A DNA stretch of 64,000 nucleotides, from assembly GCF_039539965.1 (NCBI RefSeq), contig NZ_BAABED010000001.1, forward strand, positions 1,178,001 to 1,242,000, read 5' to 3'. Shown here in pieces: positions 54,869 through 62,847 of the stretch. The stretch is from Arthrobacter methylotrophus. Lineage in GTDB: Bacteria > Actinomycetota > Actinomycetes > Actinomycetales > Micrococcaceae. The notes under the pieces were generated by a model that did not search any database, was not told the origin of the DNA, and worked only from the letters and a program-made list of their open reading frames with translations. A program made the translations under genes and the position numbers. The first letter of the stretch is position 1, and each line of letters begins with the position of its first letter.

Positions 54869-56008
54869 TTACGAAAAACTATCGATTCGCATGCCAACCC
54901 CCAACAACTGCGCCACCGCTGCGACTGTCCGCTCTGCCGCCCTGCCGTCGCCATAGGGGTTCACGGCGTTGGCCATGCCATCAAAATGATCCGGCTCGTT
55001 CAACAGACGGTCCACTTCCTTGACGATTCGGTCCTCGCTTGTACCTATCAACCGAACAGTACCGGCATGGACCGCCTCCGGGCGTTCTGTGTTGTCGCGC
55101 ATGACGAGCACAGGCTTCCCCAGGCTGGGGGCTTCCTCCTGGACTCCGCCCGAATCCGTCAGGACGATGTGCGCCAAGGACAGCATTCGGGTGAACTCGC
55201 CATAGGCCAGAGGCTCGGTGACAATGACGTTACTCTTTCCGTCAAGTGCAGGGAGGACGGCCTCGCGGACCACAGGGTTCTTGTGGGCTGGCAGGACGAT
55301 CACCAATTCCGGCTCAGCGTCGGCGATCCGGGCCAAGGCGCGTCCGACTCCACGCATTGCATCACCCTGGTTTTCACGGCGGTGGGTTGTGACCAAAAGG
55401 ATCCGGCGTCCACTTGTGGCCAGTTCTTCCAGCTGGGGATCCGAGAAGGCAATGTTCTTGCCCACGGTGGTAAGCAAAGCGTCGATCACGGTATTACCGG
55501 TGACGACGATGTCGTCCTCGGGGATTCCCTCGGCGAGCAAATTCGCTTTGCTGATACTGGTGGGGGCAAGGTGCAGGCTGGAGATCTGACTGGTGATCTT
55601 CCGGTTTGCTTCCTCAGGGAAAGGGGAAAACAGATCTCCGCTACGCAATCCGGCTTCAACATGTACCACGGGGATTCCGTGGTAAAAGGCCGCGATGGCA
55701 CCTGCGGTGGACGTTGTCGTATCTCCTTGGACGATGACGGCATCCGGCCTGTTGGCTGAAAAGAGTTTGTCCAAGCCATCGATAGTCCGGGTCATGATGG
55801 CCGAAAGAGACTGACGCTGCTGCAAAATGTTCAAGTCGTGGTCCGGGACGATACCGAAGAGTTCGTTGACCTGGTCCAGCATTTCGCGATGCTGACCGGT
55901 GACAGTAACAATGCAGTCGAAATCAGCAGACTTCTGCAGTGCAGTGATGATGGGAGCCATCTTGATGGCTTCCGGGCGCGTGCCAAAGACGGGCATGACG
56001 CTGCGCAT
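54869..56008 (-). CDS. wecB: UDP-N-acetylglucosamine 2-epimerase (non-hydrolysing)
   Basis: Interconverts UDP-GlcNAc and UDP-ManNAc, supplying wecC. 379 residues from the ATG at 56008, preceded by GGGGG. Family signatures are VFGTRPEAIKMAPII, VTVTGQHREMLDQV, VIVQGDTTTSTAGAIAAFY, VHVEAGLRSGD, PEEANRKITSQISSLHLAPT, TTHRRENQGDAM and LTDSGGVQEEAPSLGKPVLVMR, which include the UDP-binding His/Arg/Glu and catalytic residues. The mature length and motif set match the bacterial WecB/MnaA enzyme. Belongs to a four-gene minus-strand unit. Confidence 0.95.
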   Translation of the reverse strand: MRSVMPVFGTRPEAIKMAPIITALQKSADFDCIVTVTGQHREMLDQVNELFGIVPDHDLNILQQRQSLSAIMTRTIDGLDKLFSANRPDAVIVQGDTTTSTAGAIAAFYHGIPVVHVEAGLRSGDLFSPFPEEANRKITSQISSLHLAPTSISKANLLAEGIPEDDIVVTGNTVIDALLTTVGKNIAFSDPQLEELATSGRRILLVTTHRRENQGDAMRGVGRALARIADAEPELVIVLPAHKNPVVREAVLPALDGKSNVIVTEPLAYGEFTRMLSLAHIVLTDSGGVQEEAPSLGKPVLVMRDNTERPEAVHAGTVRLIGTSEDRIVKEVDRLLNEPDHFDGMANAVNPYGDGRAAERTVAAVAQLLGVGMRIDSFS

Positions 56009-56092
56009 TATTTCCCCCAAGGAATAGCAAAAGGCTGACCTTCAATGCTATCCCACAGTCAATCGAGGTGATGAATTGTTGCGGGGGGCGAC

Positions 56093-56338
56093 TCAACCAA
56101 TAACAATCAGCGCGACAACCAGTGTGGGGATAGATAGCGCGACCAATATGACGATTCCAAGTGCCACGAGTTTCTTTCGGAAGTGCCGAATTTCCCCAGG
56201 CAGCCTAGAGGTGTCGATACTCGCAACCGATCCGCCTCCCGGCAGCTGCCAGTCGCGGATCTCCCCGAGGACCGGACGCGTGCGCAGGTGTCGGGGAGCG
56301 GGCTGCAGATTCGCTACGGGAAGGACAGACTCGCTCAC
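56093..56338 (-). CDS. Small single-pass membrane protein
   Basis: 81 residues from a GTG with a strong GAGGAGG just upstream. The first ~50 residues are hydrophilic with several Pro and Arg (RHLRTRPVLGEIRDW). The last ~25 form one hydrophobic helix (LVALGIVILVALSIPTLVVA) ending at the C-terminus, so it is probably tail-anchored. No family recognised. It lies between the YdcF-like gene and wecB on the same strand, so it may be an accessory or regulatory subunit of the surface-polymer machinery, but that is guesswork. Confidence 0.65.
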   Translation of the reverse strand: MSESVLPVANLQPAPRHLRTRPVLGEIRDWQLPGGGSVASIDTSRLPGEIRHFRKKLVALGIVILVALSIPTLVVALIVIG

Positions 56339-56402
56339 GGTTCCCTCCTCAACGGGTTGATGCGGACCAGCATCCATGATTCAGGCCTATTCTTGCATTC
56401 GT

Positions 56403-56975
56403 CTATCTTGAATCGCATTCCGGGCGCAGTAGAGCATCCAACAGCCCGCCCGTCTCGATGGCGAAGCGCCTCAACCATTGACCGGCGCTCAGTTCCGGAT
56501 CGGAGGCAAACATTTGGACGTCCGCCGTCGTGCACTGACTTATCAATGTGCCCGCTCTGATCTGGTGGTAGCGCGATGTTACAACTGTGACGGAACCCCA
56601 ACCCTTTTCAGCCACTAGCTTCCCAATGGCGCGTGCTTCGCCGCGCGTGTCATTTTCGTCCAAGGTGAGGCAGACAAGGGAAGGGTCAGGTCTCGGTAAG
56701 GTGTTACAGAGTTCGTCGGCGCTGACGTTTCCAGGGGTACCTGTATGTGAGACGGCCAGCACCGGAATTCCCAAGTCGCTTTTCAGTTTCTCCGCCACGG
56801 GAAGCCTTTCGGAGCTGGCTCCCCCCAGCATGATCACGGCATCTGTACGGTGTGGGGTGTTCACCGGCACATTGAAGAACAGTTGGAATGCCACGATCAG
56901 CCAGGCCACAAACGCAATAGATCCTGCGACGACGAGCCGGCGTGCAATCATCACGGCTACTGCGGAATTAGGCAC
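56403..56975 (-). CDS. YdcF/ElyC-like (DUF218) membrane protein
   Basis: 190 residues. One N-terminal membrane helix (LVVAGSIAFVAWLIVAFQLFF), then an extracytoplasmic DUF218 domain: TDAVIMLGGASSERLPVAEK, the motif LDENDTRGEARAIGKLVAEKG and VTVVTSRYHQIRAGTLI are the family blocks. Members such as ElyC and SanA act in cell-envelope homeostasis and undecaprenyl-carrier metabolism, which fits a polysaccharide locus, though the biochemical activity is not established. GTG start at 56975. First gene of the minus-strand wecB operon, divergent from thiL. Confidence 0.86.
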   Translation of the reverse strand: MPNSAVAVMIARRLVVAGSIAFVAWLIVAFQLFFNVPVNTPHRTDAVIMLGGASSERLPVAEKLKSDLGIPVLAVSHTGTPGNVSADELCNTLPRPDPSLVCLTLDENDTRGEARAIGKLVAEKGWGSVTVVTSRYHQIRAGTLISQCTTADVQMFASDPELSAGQWLRRFAIETGGLLDALLRPECDSR

Positions 56976-57055
56976 GCCATCCAGTCTGGCATGAGTCCAA
57001 CAAATAGAAGAAAGCCGAAGAACCGTCCAGATGCTTTAATGTCGGCCCGAGCCGA

Positions 57056-57061
57056 TAGCGT
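57056..57061 (+). promoter_or_regulatory. -10 element of thiL, leaderless type
   Basis: TAGCGT ends six bases before the GTG start at 57068, and no ribosome binding site is present. No TPP riboswitch-like sequence is seen. Confidence 0.45.
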
Positions 57062-57067
57062 AGAGCT

Positions 57068-58081
57068 GTGTCCATAGAACAACAGACTGTCGGCGAACTT
57101 TCCGAGGGCGAACTCCTCGCGCGTATTTTTCCGCGCCTGCGCCCTAGCAGCAGTGTGCTGCTGGGCCCGGGGGATGACGCCGCTGTTGTGGCCGCTCCGG
57201 ATGGCCGGACGCTTGTCTCCATTGACACCCAGACCCAGGACCAGGATTTCCGCCTGGAATGGAACAACGGATACCGGACCACAGGGTATGACGTCGGGTG
57301 GAAGTCGGCCGCACAGAATCTCAGCGATATCAATGCGATGGGTGGTACCGCGGTGTCGCTTGTCGTGAGCCTGACTATGCCGCCCGGTACACCGGTGCAG
57401 TGGGTGGAGGACTTCGCAGATGGCTTGACTGCCGGCATCGTAGGCCTGGGTGCGGCCGACTGCTCAGTGGCCGGGGGAGACTTGGGCCGTGGCCGCGAAA
57501 TCGCAGTGACGGTGGCAGTGATCGGGAGCATGCACGGGCTCTCCGCCGTGTTGCGTTCCGGGGCTCGTCCGGGAGACACTTTGGCGCTTGCCGGCACCGT
57601 TGGCCGGGCCGCCGCCGGTTTGGCCCTTCTTGAAAGCACCATACCCGTGGGAGAACTGAACCCTGTCCAGCGCGGACTCATGGACAGCCAATGCCGGCCG
57701 CAACCACCCCTTGCGGCAGGTCCGCAGGGTGCGAAGGCAGGAGCGACGGCCATGATGGACGTTTCAGATGGGCTTTTGCGTGACGGGGCCCGTCTCGCCG
57801 AAGCCAGTGGCGTCGCGCTCGACCTCGACCCCATCGCGCTCAAGGCTCTCGCCGCTCCCTTGGAAGCCGCCTCGGCCCCGCTTGGCCGCGATCCCATGGA
57901 CTGGATCCTGGGGGGTGGGGAGGACCACAGCCTGCTGGCCACTTTTCCAGCAAATGTTCAGCTACCACCCGGCTTCACTGCGATAGGCTCGATCCAGGCC
58001 GTTGCCGAAGGACAGCACAGCGGCGTCCGGATAGCGGGAATGCCCGCTGACACCGTGGGATGGGATCACTTTGCAGACTAA
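57068..58081 (+). CDS. thiL: Thiamine-monophosphate kinase
   Basis: Last step of thiamine pyrophosphate synthesis: ATP-dependent phosphorylation of TMP. 337 residues. The N-terminal GPGDDAAVVAAPDGR is the PurM-like Mg/ATP loop, SDINAMGGTAVSLVVSL is the second acidic block and MMDVSDGLLRDGARLAEASG the third; GGGEDHSLLATF is near the C-terminus. The GTG start is probably leaderless. It resumes the conserved core array (thiL, DAK2, recG, rsmD) after the polysaccharide locus. The DAK2 gene overlaps its end. Confidence 0.94.
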   Translation: MSIEQQTVGELSEGELLARIFPRLRPSSSVLLGPGDDAAVVAAPDGRTLVSIDTQTQDQDFRLEWNNGYRTTGYDVGWKSAAQNLSDINAMGGTAVSLVVSLTMPPGTPVQWVEDFADGLTAGIVGLGAADCSVAGGDLGRGREIAVTVAVIGSMHGLSAVLRSGARPGDTLALAGTVGRAAAGLALLESTIPVGELNPVQRGLMDSQCRPQPPLAAGPQGAKAGATAMMDVSDGLLRDGARLAEASGVALDLDPIALKALAAPLEAASAPLGRDPMDWILGGGEDHSLLATFPANVQLPPGFTAIGSIQAVAEGQHSGVRIAGMPADTVGWDHFAD

Positions 58082-59144
58082 GATTGCCGCAAATACGCAC
58101 GCCATGAAGCGGTGGCTGGGCAAAGCGGAGACGACGCTCGGCAACCACAGCGACCGCCTCAATGCCATCAACATCTTCCCCGTGGCCGATGGCGATACTG
58201 GCACCAACCTCTACCTCACTGTCCGAGCCGCAGCGGCGGCATTTGTTGACACTTCCGTTTTCGATGAACCGGTTAATGACGTGGGTGCCGTTCTGGCAAC
58301 GGCCGGCCGGGCGGCAATGGAGCAGGCTCGCGGCAACTCCGGAACTCTTTTTGCGGTCTTTTTGTGCGCCGTCGCTGAACCCTTGACTGGGCACACACGC
58401 CTCAGCGCGCCCCTTCTTGCGACCGCACTGAACCGAGCCCAGCTCCGGGCGTGGTCGGCCTTGAGCGAGCCTGTGCCCGGCACCATGCTTTCCGTCCTGG
58501 AGGCTGCCGCCCGGGCAGCAGGTGAATGTGACACCGCGCACCACCGCGATGACAGCAACCAGGCGTTGGGCCTGGCGCTCGATGCCGCCGTCAATGCGGC
58601 GCTGGAAGCGGTGGTGCGAACCGAGGACCAGCTTGCCCCGCTACACGCCGCCCATGTGGTGGACGCCGGCGGAGTGGGTATGTTGTTGATCCTGGACTGC
58701 CTGCGTTCGGCCGTGCTCGGCGAAGAGCTCCAGGGCGAGCTCTTGGATGGCCTGCACGGCTACGACCTGCAGGATCCTCATATCCACGCAGGAATGCCGG
58801 ACGACGACGGTGTCGAGGTCATGTGCACCATCAACCTTTCGCCGCTCGCCGCCGCCACACTGCGTCAACGGCTCGACGAACTCGGCGACTCCGTCATTAT
58901 GAGCCAAGTCGGCAGCGCTAGCCCGGTGGGCGGAGCGGCTGCGCAGGACGACGACGATGACGATGATGATGACGACGCTGCGGAAATCAGCTACCGTTGG
59001 CGCGTGCATGTTCACGTGCCCGACGCGGAACCTGCCGTGGCAGTCATCCGTTCGCTAGGTGACCCCACCGACATCTCGGTCAGCCAGCTCTCTATGCCGC
59101 GCGACCCCGGCCTTCCGGCAGGCCAGCACGGGCATGAATCCTGA
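58071..59144 (+). CDS. DAK2 domain-containing protein (DhaL/FakA N-terminal-like)
   Basis: 357 residues. Residues ~5-200 are a DAK2/DhaL nucleotide-binding domain with INIFPVADGDTGTNLYLT, the Asp cluster that binds two Mg2+ and ATP phosphates, and ARGNSGTLFAVFLCAVAE and HVVDAGGVGMLLILDCLR. In firmicutes FakA has the same domain fused to a longer acyl-chain-partner region; here the C-terminal part is shorter and holds a run of ten aspartates (~residue 300). Likely a kinase acting with an unknown partner (fatty acid or dihydroxyacetone type). The TTG start overlaps thiL; an inner ATG at 58103 is an alternative. Its end overlaps the recG start. Confidence 0.85.
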   Translation: MQTKIAANTHAMKRWLGKAETTLGNHSDRLNAINIFPVADGDTGTNLYLTVRAAAAAFVDTSVFDEPVNDVGAVLATAGRAAMEQARGNSGTLFAVFLCAVAEPLTGHTRLSAPLLATALNRAQLRAWSALSEPVPGTMLSVLEAAARAAGECDTAHHRDDSNQALGLALDAAVNAALEAVVRTEDQLAPLHAAHVVDAGGVGMLLILDCLRSAVLGEELQGELLDGLHGYDLQDPHIHAGMPDDDGVEVMCTINLSPLAAATLRQRLDELGDSVIMSQVGSASPVGGAAAQDDDDDDDDDDAAEISYRWRVHVHVPDAEPAVAVIRSLGDPTDISVSQLSMPRDPGLPAGQHGHES

Positions 59145-61413
59145 GCTTCAGCTTCCCCTCGAGCGAAGGATCGGCAAACGATCCGCCTCCGTCATCGGGA
59201 AGCACCTTGGCCTGGACACGGTCGGGGAGCTCCTGAACTACTTTCCCCGCCGCTATCTCAGCCGAGGGGAGCTGACGCCCATCAGCAAACTGCCGTTGGA
59301 TGAAGAGGCCACCCTTATCGCCAGGGTGCTGTCCAATTCCACGAGGCAGATGCGCGCGAGGCGGGGCTCGTTGACGGATGTGGTGGTCACGGACGAGGCC
59401 GGTGGCGGGCAGATTCCGGGAACCCTGAAGATCAGCTTCTTCAACGGTTTCCGTGCCCGCAGTGAGCTCCAACCGGGGCGCCGGGTGATGTTCTCCGGTA
59501 AGGTCAGCCGTTACGGCGGATCACTGGGCATGACCAATCCAGACTTCATGGTGCTCGATGAGGACCCTGAGATGGCGGGTGCTGTTGATCCGGAGAAACT
59601 CGCGGCCATGCCCATCCCTGTCTATCCGGCCACTGCGAAGCTCACCAGCTGGTCCATCCACAAGGTCATCACCACGCTCCTGGACACCGTCGAGGTGGAC
59701 AGCATCGAGGATCCGCTGCCTTCTGACATTGTGTCCCGGGAGAAATTCCTAGGGGTAGGGGAGGCGTATCGGCTGATCCATTCGCCCGAAACGGCAATGG
59801 ACTGGCAGCGGGCCCGGGACCGTTTCCGCTACCAGGAAGCCCTGGTTTTGCAGACGGCGCTGGCACGGCGTCGGTCTCAACTGGCGGCCGAAGAGGCAAC
59901 CGCGCGCCGGCCCCTGCCGAATGGCCTCCTGGCTTCCTTCGATCGGCAGCTGCCGTTCACGCTGACGGCCGGGCAGGCCGCCGTCGGAAAGACGCTGGCC
60001 CATGAGCTGGCGCAGGACTCGCCAATGAACCGCCTCCTACAGGGCGAGGTTGGTTCGGGCAAGACGATCGTGGCCTTGCGGGCGATGCTGCAGGTGGTGG
60101 ACGCCGGTGGACAAGCGGCGTTGCTTGCCCCGACTGAGGTCCTCGCGGCACAACACTTCGATTCCATCCGGCGGACCTTGGGTCCGCTGGCCCGCGATGG
60201 TTTGTTCGGCGGGGCCGGGATGCTGGGCGGGGCCGGATTGTCGGACAGCGACCCTGGGAGAGGGCCAGGATCGGTCCAGGTCACGTTGCTGACAGGCTCG
60301 CTTCCGACGGCTTCCCGCAAGCAAGCCATGCTGGACGCGGCCTCGGGTAACGCCGGCATTGTGATCGGTACCCACGCGCTGCTGAGCGACAAGACGTCCT
60401 TCCAGGACCTCGGGCTGATCGTCGTCGATGAGCAGCACCGATTCGGGGTGGAGCAGCGTGACGCCCTGCGCGCCAAGGCAAACCGGCCACCCCACCTGTT
60501 GGTGATGACCGCCACTCCCATCCCGCGCACGGTGGCCATGACCGTCTTCGGTGACCTCGAAACGTCCGTGTTGGATGAACTTCCCGCTGGCCGGGCACCC
60601 ATCTCCACCCATGTGGTGGGACTCGCTGAAAACCCTGGCTGGGCGGCCAGGATCTGGAAACGCTCGCGGGAAGAGATCGACGCCGGCCACCAGGTGTACG
60701 TCGTGTGTCCCAAGATCGGGGACGACGACGACGGCGACTTCAGCCCCGGCGAGGCGGAACCGGGCGACGCCGAACTTTCGGAAGAGGGTCCCGCTCGCGA
60801 GCTCGCTTCGGTGACCGCCGTCGTCGAGACGCTCAGCCAGGAGCCGGCCCTGAGAGATGTCCGGGTGGGACCCCTCCACGGGCGGCAGGACGCGGCCCTT
60901 AAGTCCGAAACCATGGCCTCGTTCACCGCCAACCAAACCCAGCTGCTGGTCTCCACTACGGTCATCGAAGTGGGTGTGGATGTCCATAACGCCACACTGA
61001 TGGTGATCCTCGATGCTGACCGCTTCGGCATTTCACAGCTCCACCAGTTGCGCGGAAGGGTGGGCCGCGGTGGGCTTCCGGGCACGTGCCTGCTGGTCAC
61101 CACGCTCGAACCCGGCCATCCAAGCCGCAGGCGCCTGGACGCAGTTGCTTCCACCACGGATGGTTTCGTCCTTTCCCAGAAAGACCTCAAGCTACGCCGT
61201 GAAGGCGACATCCTGGGGGCCTCGCAATCCGGCGGGCGCTCCACCCTCAAGCTATTGCGCGTCCTGGAGCACGAGGACGTGATTGCCCGCGCCCGCACCG
61301 ATGCCCAGCGGCTCGTGGCCGAGGATCCAGGGTTGGAAGGCCAACAAGCCCTCGCGGCGGCGATTGACGAATATCTCAACCCCGAAAAGGAGGCGTTCCT
61401 TGAACGCGGCTAA
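59134..61413 (+). CDS. recG: ATP-dependent DNA helicase RecG
   Basis: Branch-migrating helicase that remodels stalled replication forks and Holliday junctions. 759 residues from the ATG at 59134, which overlaps the DAK2 stop. An N-terminal wedge/OB domain (LLNYFPRRYLSRGELTPISK) precedes helicase motifs: Walker A LLQGEVGSGKTIVALRAM, DEQH box IVVDEQHRFGVEQRD, motif III TATPIPRT, and motifs V-VI VSTTVIEVGVDV and QLHQLRGRVGRGG. An inserted Gly-rich loop (FGGAGMLGGAGLSDSD) and an acidic stretch DDDDGDFSPGE are lineage-specific. Confidence 0.96.
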   Translation: MNPELQLPLERRIGKRSASVIGKHLGLDTVGELLNYFPRRYLSRGELTPISKLPLDEEATLIARVLSNSTRQMRARRGSLTDVVVTDEAGGGQIPGTLKISFFNGFRARSELQPGRRVMFSGKVSRYGGSLGMTNPDFMVLDEDPEMAGAVDPEKLAAMPIPVYPATAKLTSWSIHKVITTLLDTVEVDSIEDPLPSDIVSREKFLGVGEAYRLIHSPETAMDWQRARDRFRYQEALVLQTALARRRSQLAAEEATARRPLPNGLLASFDRQLPFTLTAGQAAVGKTLAHELAQDSPMNRLLQGEVGSGKTIVALRAMLQVVDAGGQAALLAPTEVLAAQHFDSIRRTLGPLARDGLFGGAGMLGGAGLSDSDPGRGPGSVQVTLLTGSLPTASRKQAMLDAASGNAGIVIGTHALLSDKTSFQDLGLIVVDEQHRFGVEQRDALRAKANRPPHLLVMTATPIPRTVAMTVFGDLETSVLDELPAGRAPISTHVVGLAENPGWAARIWKRSREEIDAGHQVYVVCPKIGDDDDGDFSPGEAEPGDAELSEEGPARELASVTAVVETLSQEPALRDVRVGPLHGRQDAALKSETMASFTANQTQLLVSTTVIEVGVDVHNATLMVILDADRFGISQLHQLRGRVGRGGLPGTCLLVTTLEPGHPSRRRLDAVASTTDGFVLSQKDLKLRREGDILGASQSGGRSTLKLLRVLEHEDVIARARTDAQRLVAEDPGLEGQQALAAAIDEYLNPEKEAFLERG

Positions 61414-61464
61414 GGAACCCACGCCCGAAAGAACCCTCGTAGGCGCCGCCCCCGGGGAAAGCCG

Positions 61465-62031
61465 GTGAGCCGGATCATTGCAGGCATCGTTGGCGGAAAC
61501 CCCTTGGTCAGTGTCCCGGGAAATGCCACCCGGCCCACGACGGACCGCGTCAAGGAGGCCTTGTTCTCGCGGCTCGAGGCCCTCGACGCGATCGACGACG
61601 CCCGGGTGTTGGACCTGTATGCGGGTTCGGGTTCGCTCGGCATCGAAAGCGCCAGCCGAGGCGCACGTTCGTCAGAACTCGTGGAGTTTGATGCCCGCGC
61701 TTCCGAGGTCTGCCAGCGAAACGCCGACATGGCCAACCAAGTGCTGGGGCGCAGAACAGCGATGGTCCACCGCTCCAAGGTGGAGTCCTTTCTGGAACGC
61801 GCCGCGGATGACGTCCTCTGGGACTTGGTCTTTCTGGATCCGCCGTACCCTTTGGACGAAGCTTCCCTCAAGGCCGTCCTCACCAAGCTTGCCTTCCACC
61901 TGGACGAGGGGGCCGTCGTCGTCGTCGAGCGTTCCTCACGCTCTCCGGAACCGGACTGGCCGGACACCCTCGAACGCTTTGCCGACAAGAAGTACGGCGA
62001 AACCAAGCTCTGGTTCGCCGAACCTGTCTAG
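61465..62031 (+). CDS. rsmD: 16S rRNA (guanine(966)-N(2))-methyltransferase
   Basis: SAM-dependent N2-methylation of G966 of 16S rRNA. 188 residues, normal length. MSRIIAGIVGGNPL and RPTTDRVKEALFSRLE open the protein, the SAM-binding motif is VLDLYAGSGSLGIESASRGA and the catalytic motif is LVFLDPPYPLDE (N/DPPY). GTG start after GGGGAAAG. Its usual position after recG in actinobacteria. The coaD gene that often follows is absent here. Confidence 0.95.
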   Translation: MSRIIAGIVGGNPLVSVPGNATRPTTDRVKEALFSRLEALDAIDDARVLDLYAGSGSLGIESASRGARSSELVEFDARASEVCQRNADMANQVLGRRTAMVHRSKVESFLERAADDVLWDLVFLDPPYPLDEASLKAVLTKLAFHLDEGAVVVVERSSRSPEPDWPDTLERFADKKYGETKLWFAEPV

Positions 62032-62038
62032 CTGCGAC

Positions 62039-62845
62039 TCAACGGGAGATCCGGTCCAGTTCCACTCCGCTCAAGACCGCCGCAGGATGCGGCCCACGGG
62101 CCAGGAGTTCCGTTGTCCAACCGGAGGGCCACGGCCAGCGCGTCCCCACCAGGATGATGTTGCCGGGGTACCGGCCGGCGAACATGCCGCTCTCGGCGAA
62201 GGCCGCAACGTCGGGCATGGCCCGCCGCATCGCCGCGACTTGGCTCCGCACCAAGGTCAAGGCCGCTTCATCGCCGACGTTGACAATGAGCACCCCATCG
62301 GGCCGAAGCCGCGCCGCGGCCTCCTCGTAGAACTCCTGGCAGGCAATATGTGCCGGAGCCTCGGGACCGGAAAAGATGTCCAGGATCACGACGTCGAACT
62401 GGAGTTCCGAAAGCAACTCGGCAAGGACTTCGCGGGCGTCTCCGATATGCGTCTCCAAGCGGGTACCGTCCGGCATGGGCAACTTCTGCAGCACGAAGTC
62501 CAGCAATTCGCGTTCGAGTTCGACGGCGTGTTGTTCCGAGCCCGGTCTCGTCGCCTCGATGTAGCGGGCGAGGGTCAATGCCCCGGCCCCGAGGTGAAGG
62601 GCAGCGATGGCTTGCCCTCGGGGCGCTGCAAGATCAACCACATGGCCGATCCTGCGCAAGTACTCGTAGAAGATTTCCGCGGGTTCGGCGAGATTGACAT
62701 GGGATTGCTCGGCGTCACCGATCCGTAGGACGTAGGCGCCGTCAATCAGTCCATCGGCTTCGATCGCTGCGTGCTGACCTGTGGTCCGCAGGAAACGCCG
62801 TCCTTCATGGCGTTCGCGGGGCGACTCGTTTTCGCGGCTCGGCAC
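62039..62845 (-). CDS. Spermidine synthase-like (fused-MFS type) methyltransferase-fold protein
   Basis: 268 residues with a Rossmann fold. LHLGAGALTLARYI is the nucleotide-like glycine motif, HAVELERELLDFVLQKL the acidic loop, THIGDAREVLAEL and DVVILDIFSGPEAPAHIACQ the aminopropyltransferase-like segments. Such short actinobacterial proteins are usually annotated spermidine synthase or spermidine synthase-like; the polyamine-binding residues cannot be confirmed by eye, so real activity is uncertain. GTG start two bases after the aminotransferase stop, so the two genes are coupled. Ends nine bases from the convergent rsmD. Confidence 0.82.
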   Translation of the reverse strand: MPSRENESPRERHEGRRFLRTTGQHAAIEADGLIDGAYVLRIGDAEQSHVNLAEPAEIFYEYLRRIGHVVDLAAPRGQAIAALHLGAGALTLARYIEATRPGSEQHAVELERELLDFVLQKLPMPDGTRLETHIGDAREVLAELLSELQFDVVILDIFSGPEAPAHIACQEFYEEAAARLRPDGVLIVNVGDEAALTLVRSQVAAMRRAMPDVAAFAESGMFAGRYPGNIILVGTRWPWPSGWTTELLARGPHPAAVLSGVELDRISR

Positions 62846-62847
62846 GA

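Noticed and set aside
56976..57067. Possible TPP riboswitch upstream of thiL
   Set aside because: The gap is under 100 bases with no THI-box-like sequence, and the start looks leaderless.
59877..61379. 500-codon Ser/Arg-rich open frame antisense to recG
   Set aside because: Biased composition typical of an antisense frame; recG helicase motifs are intact on the other strand.
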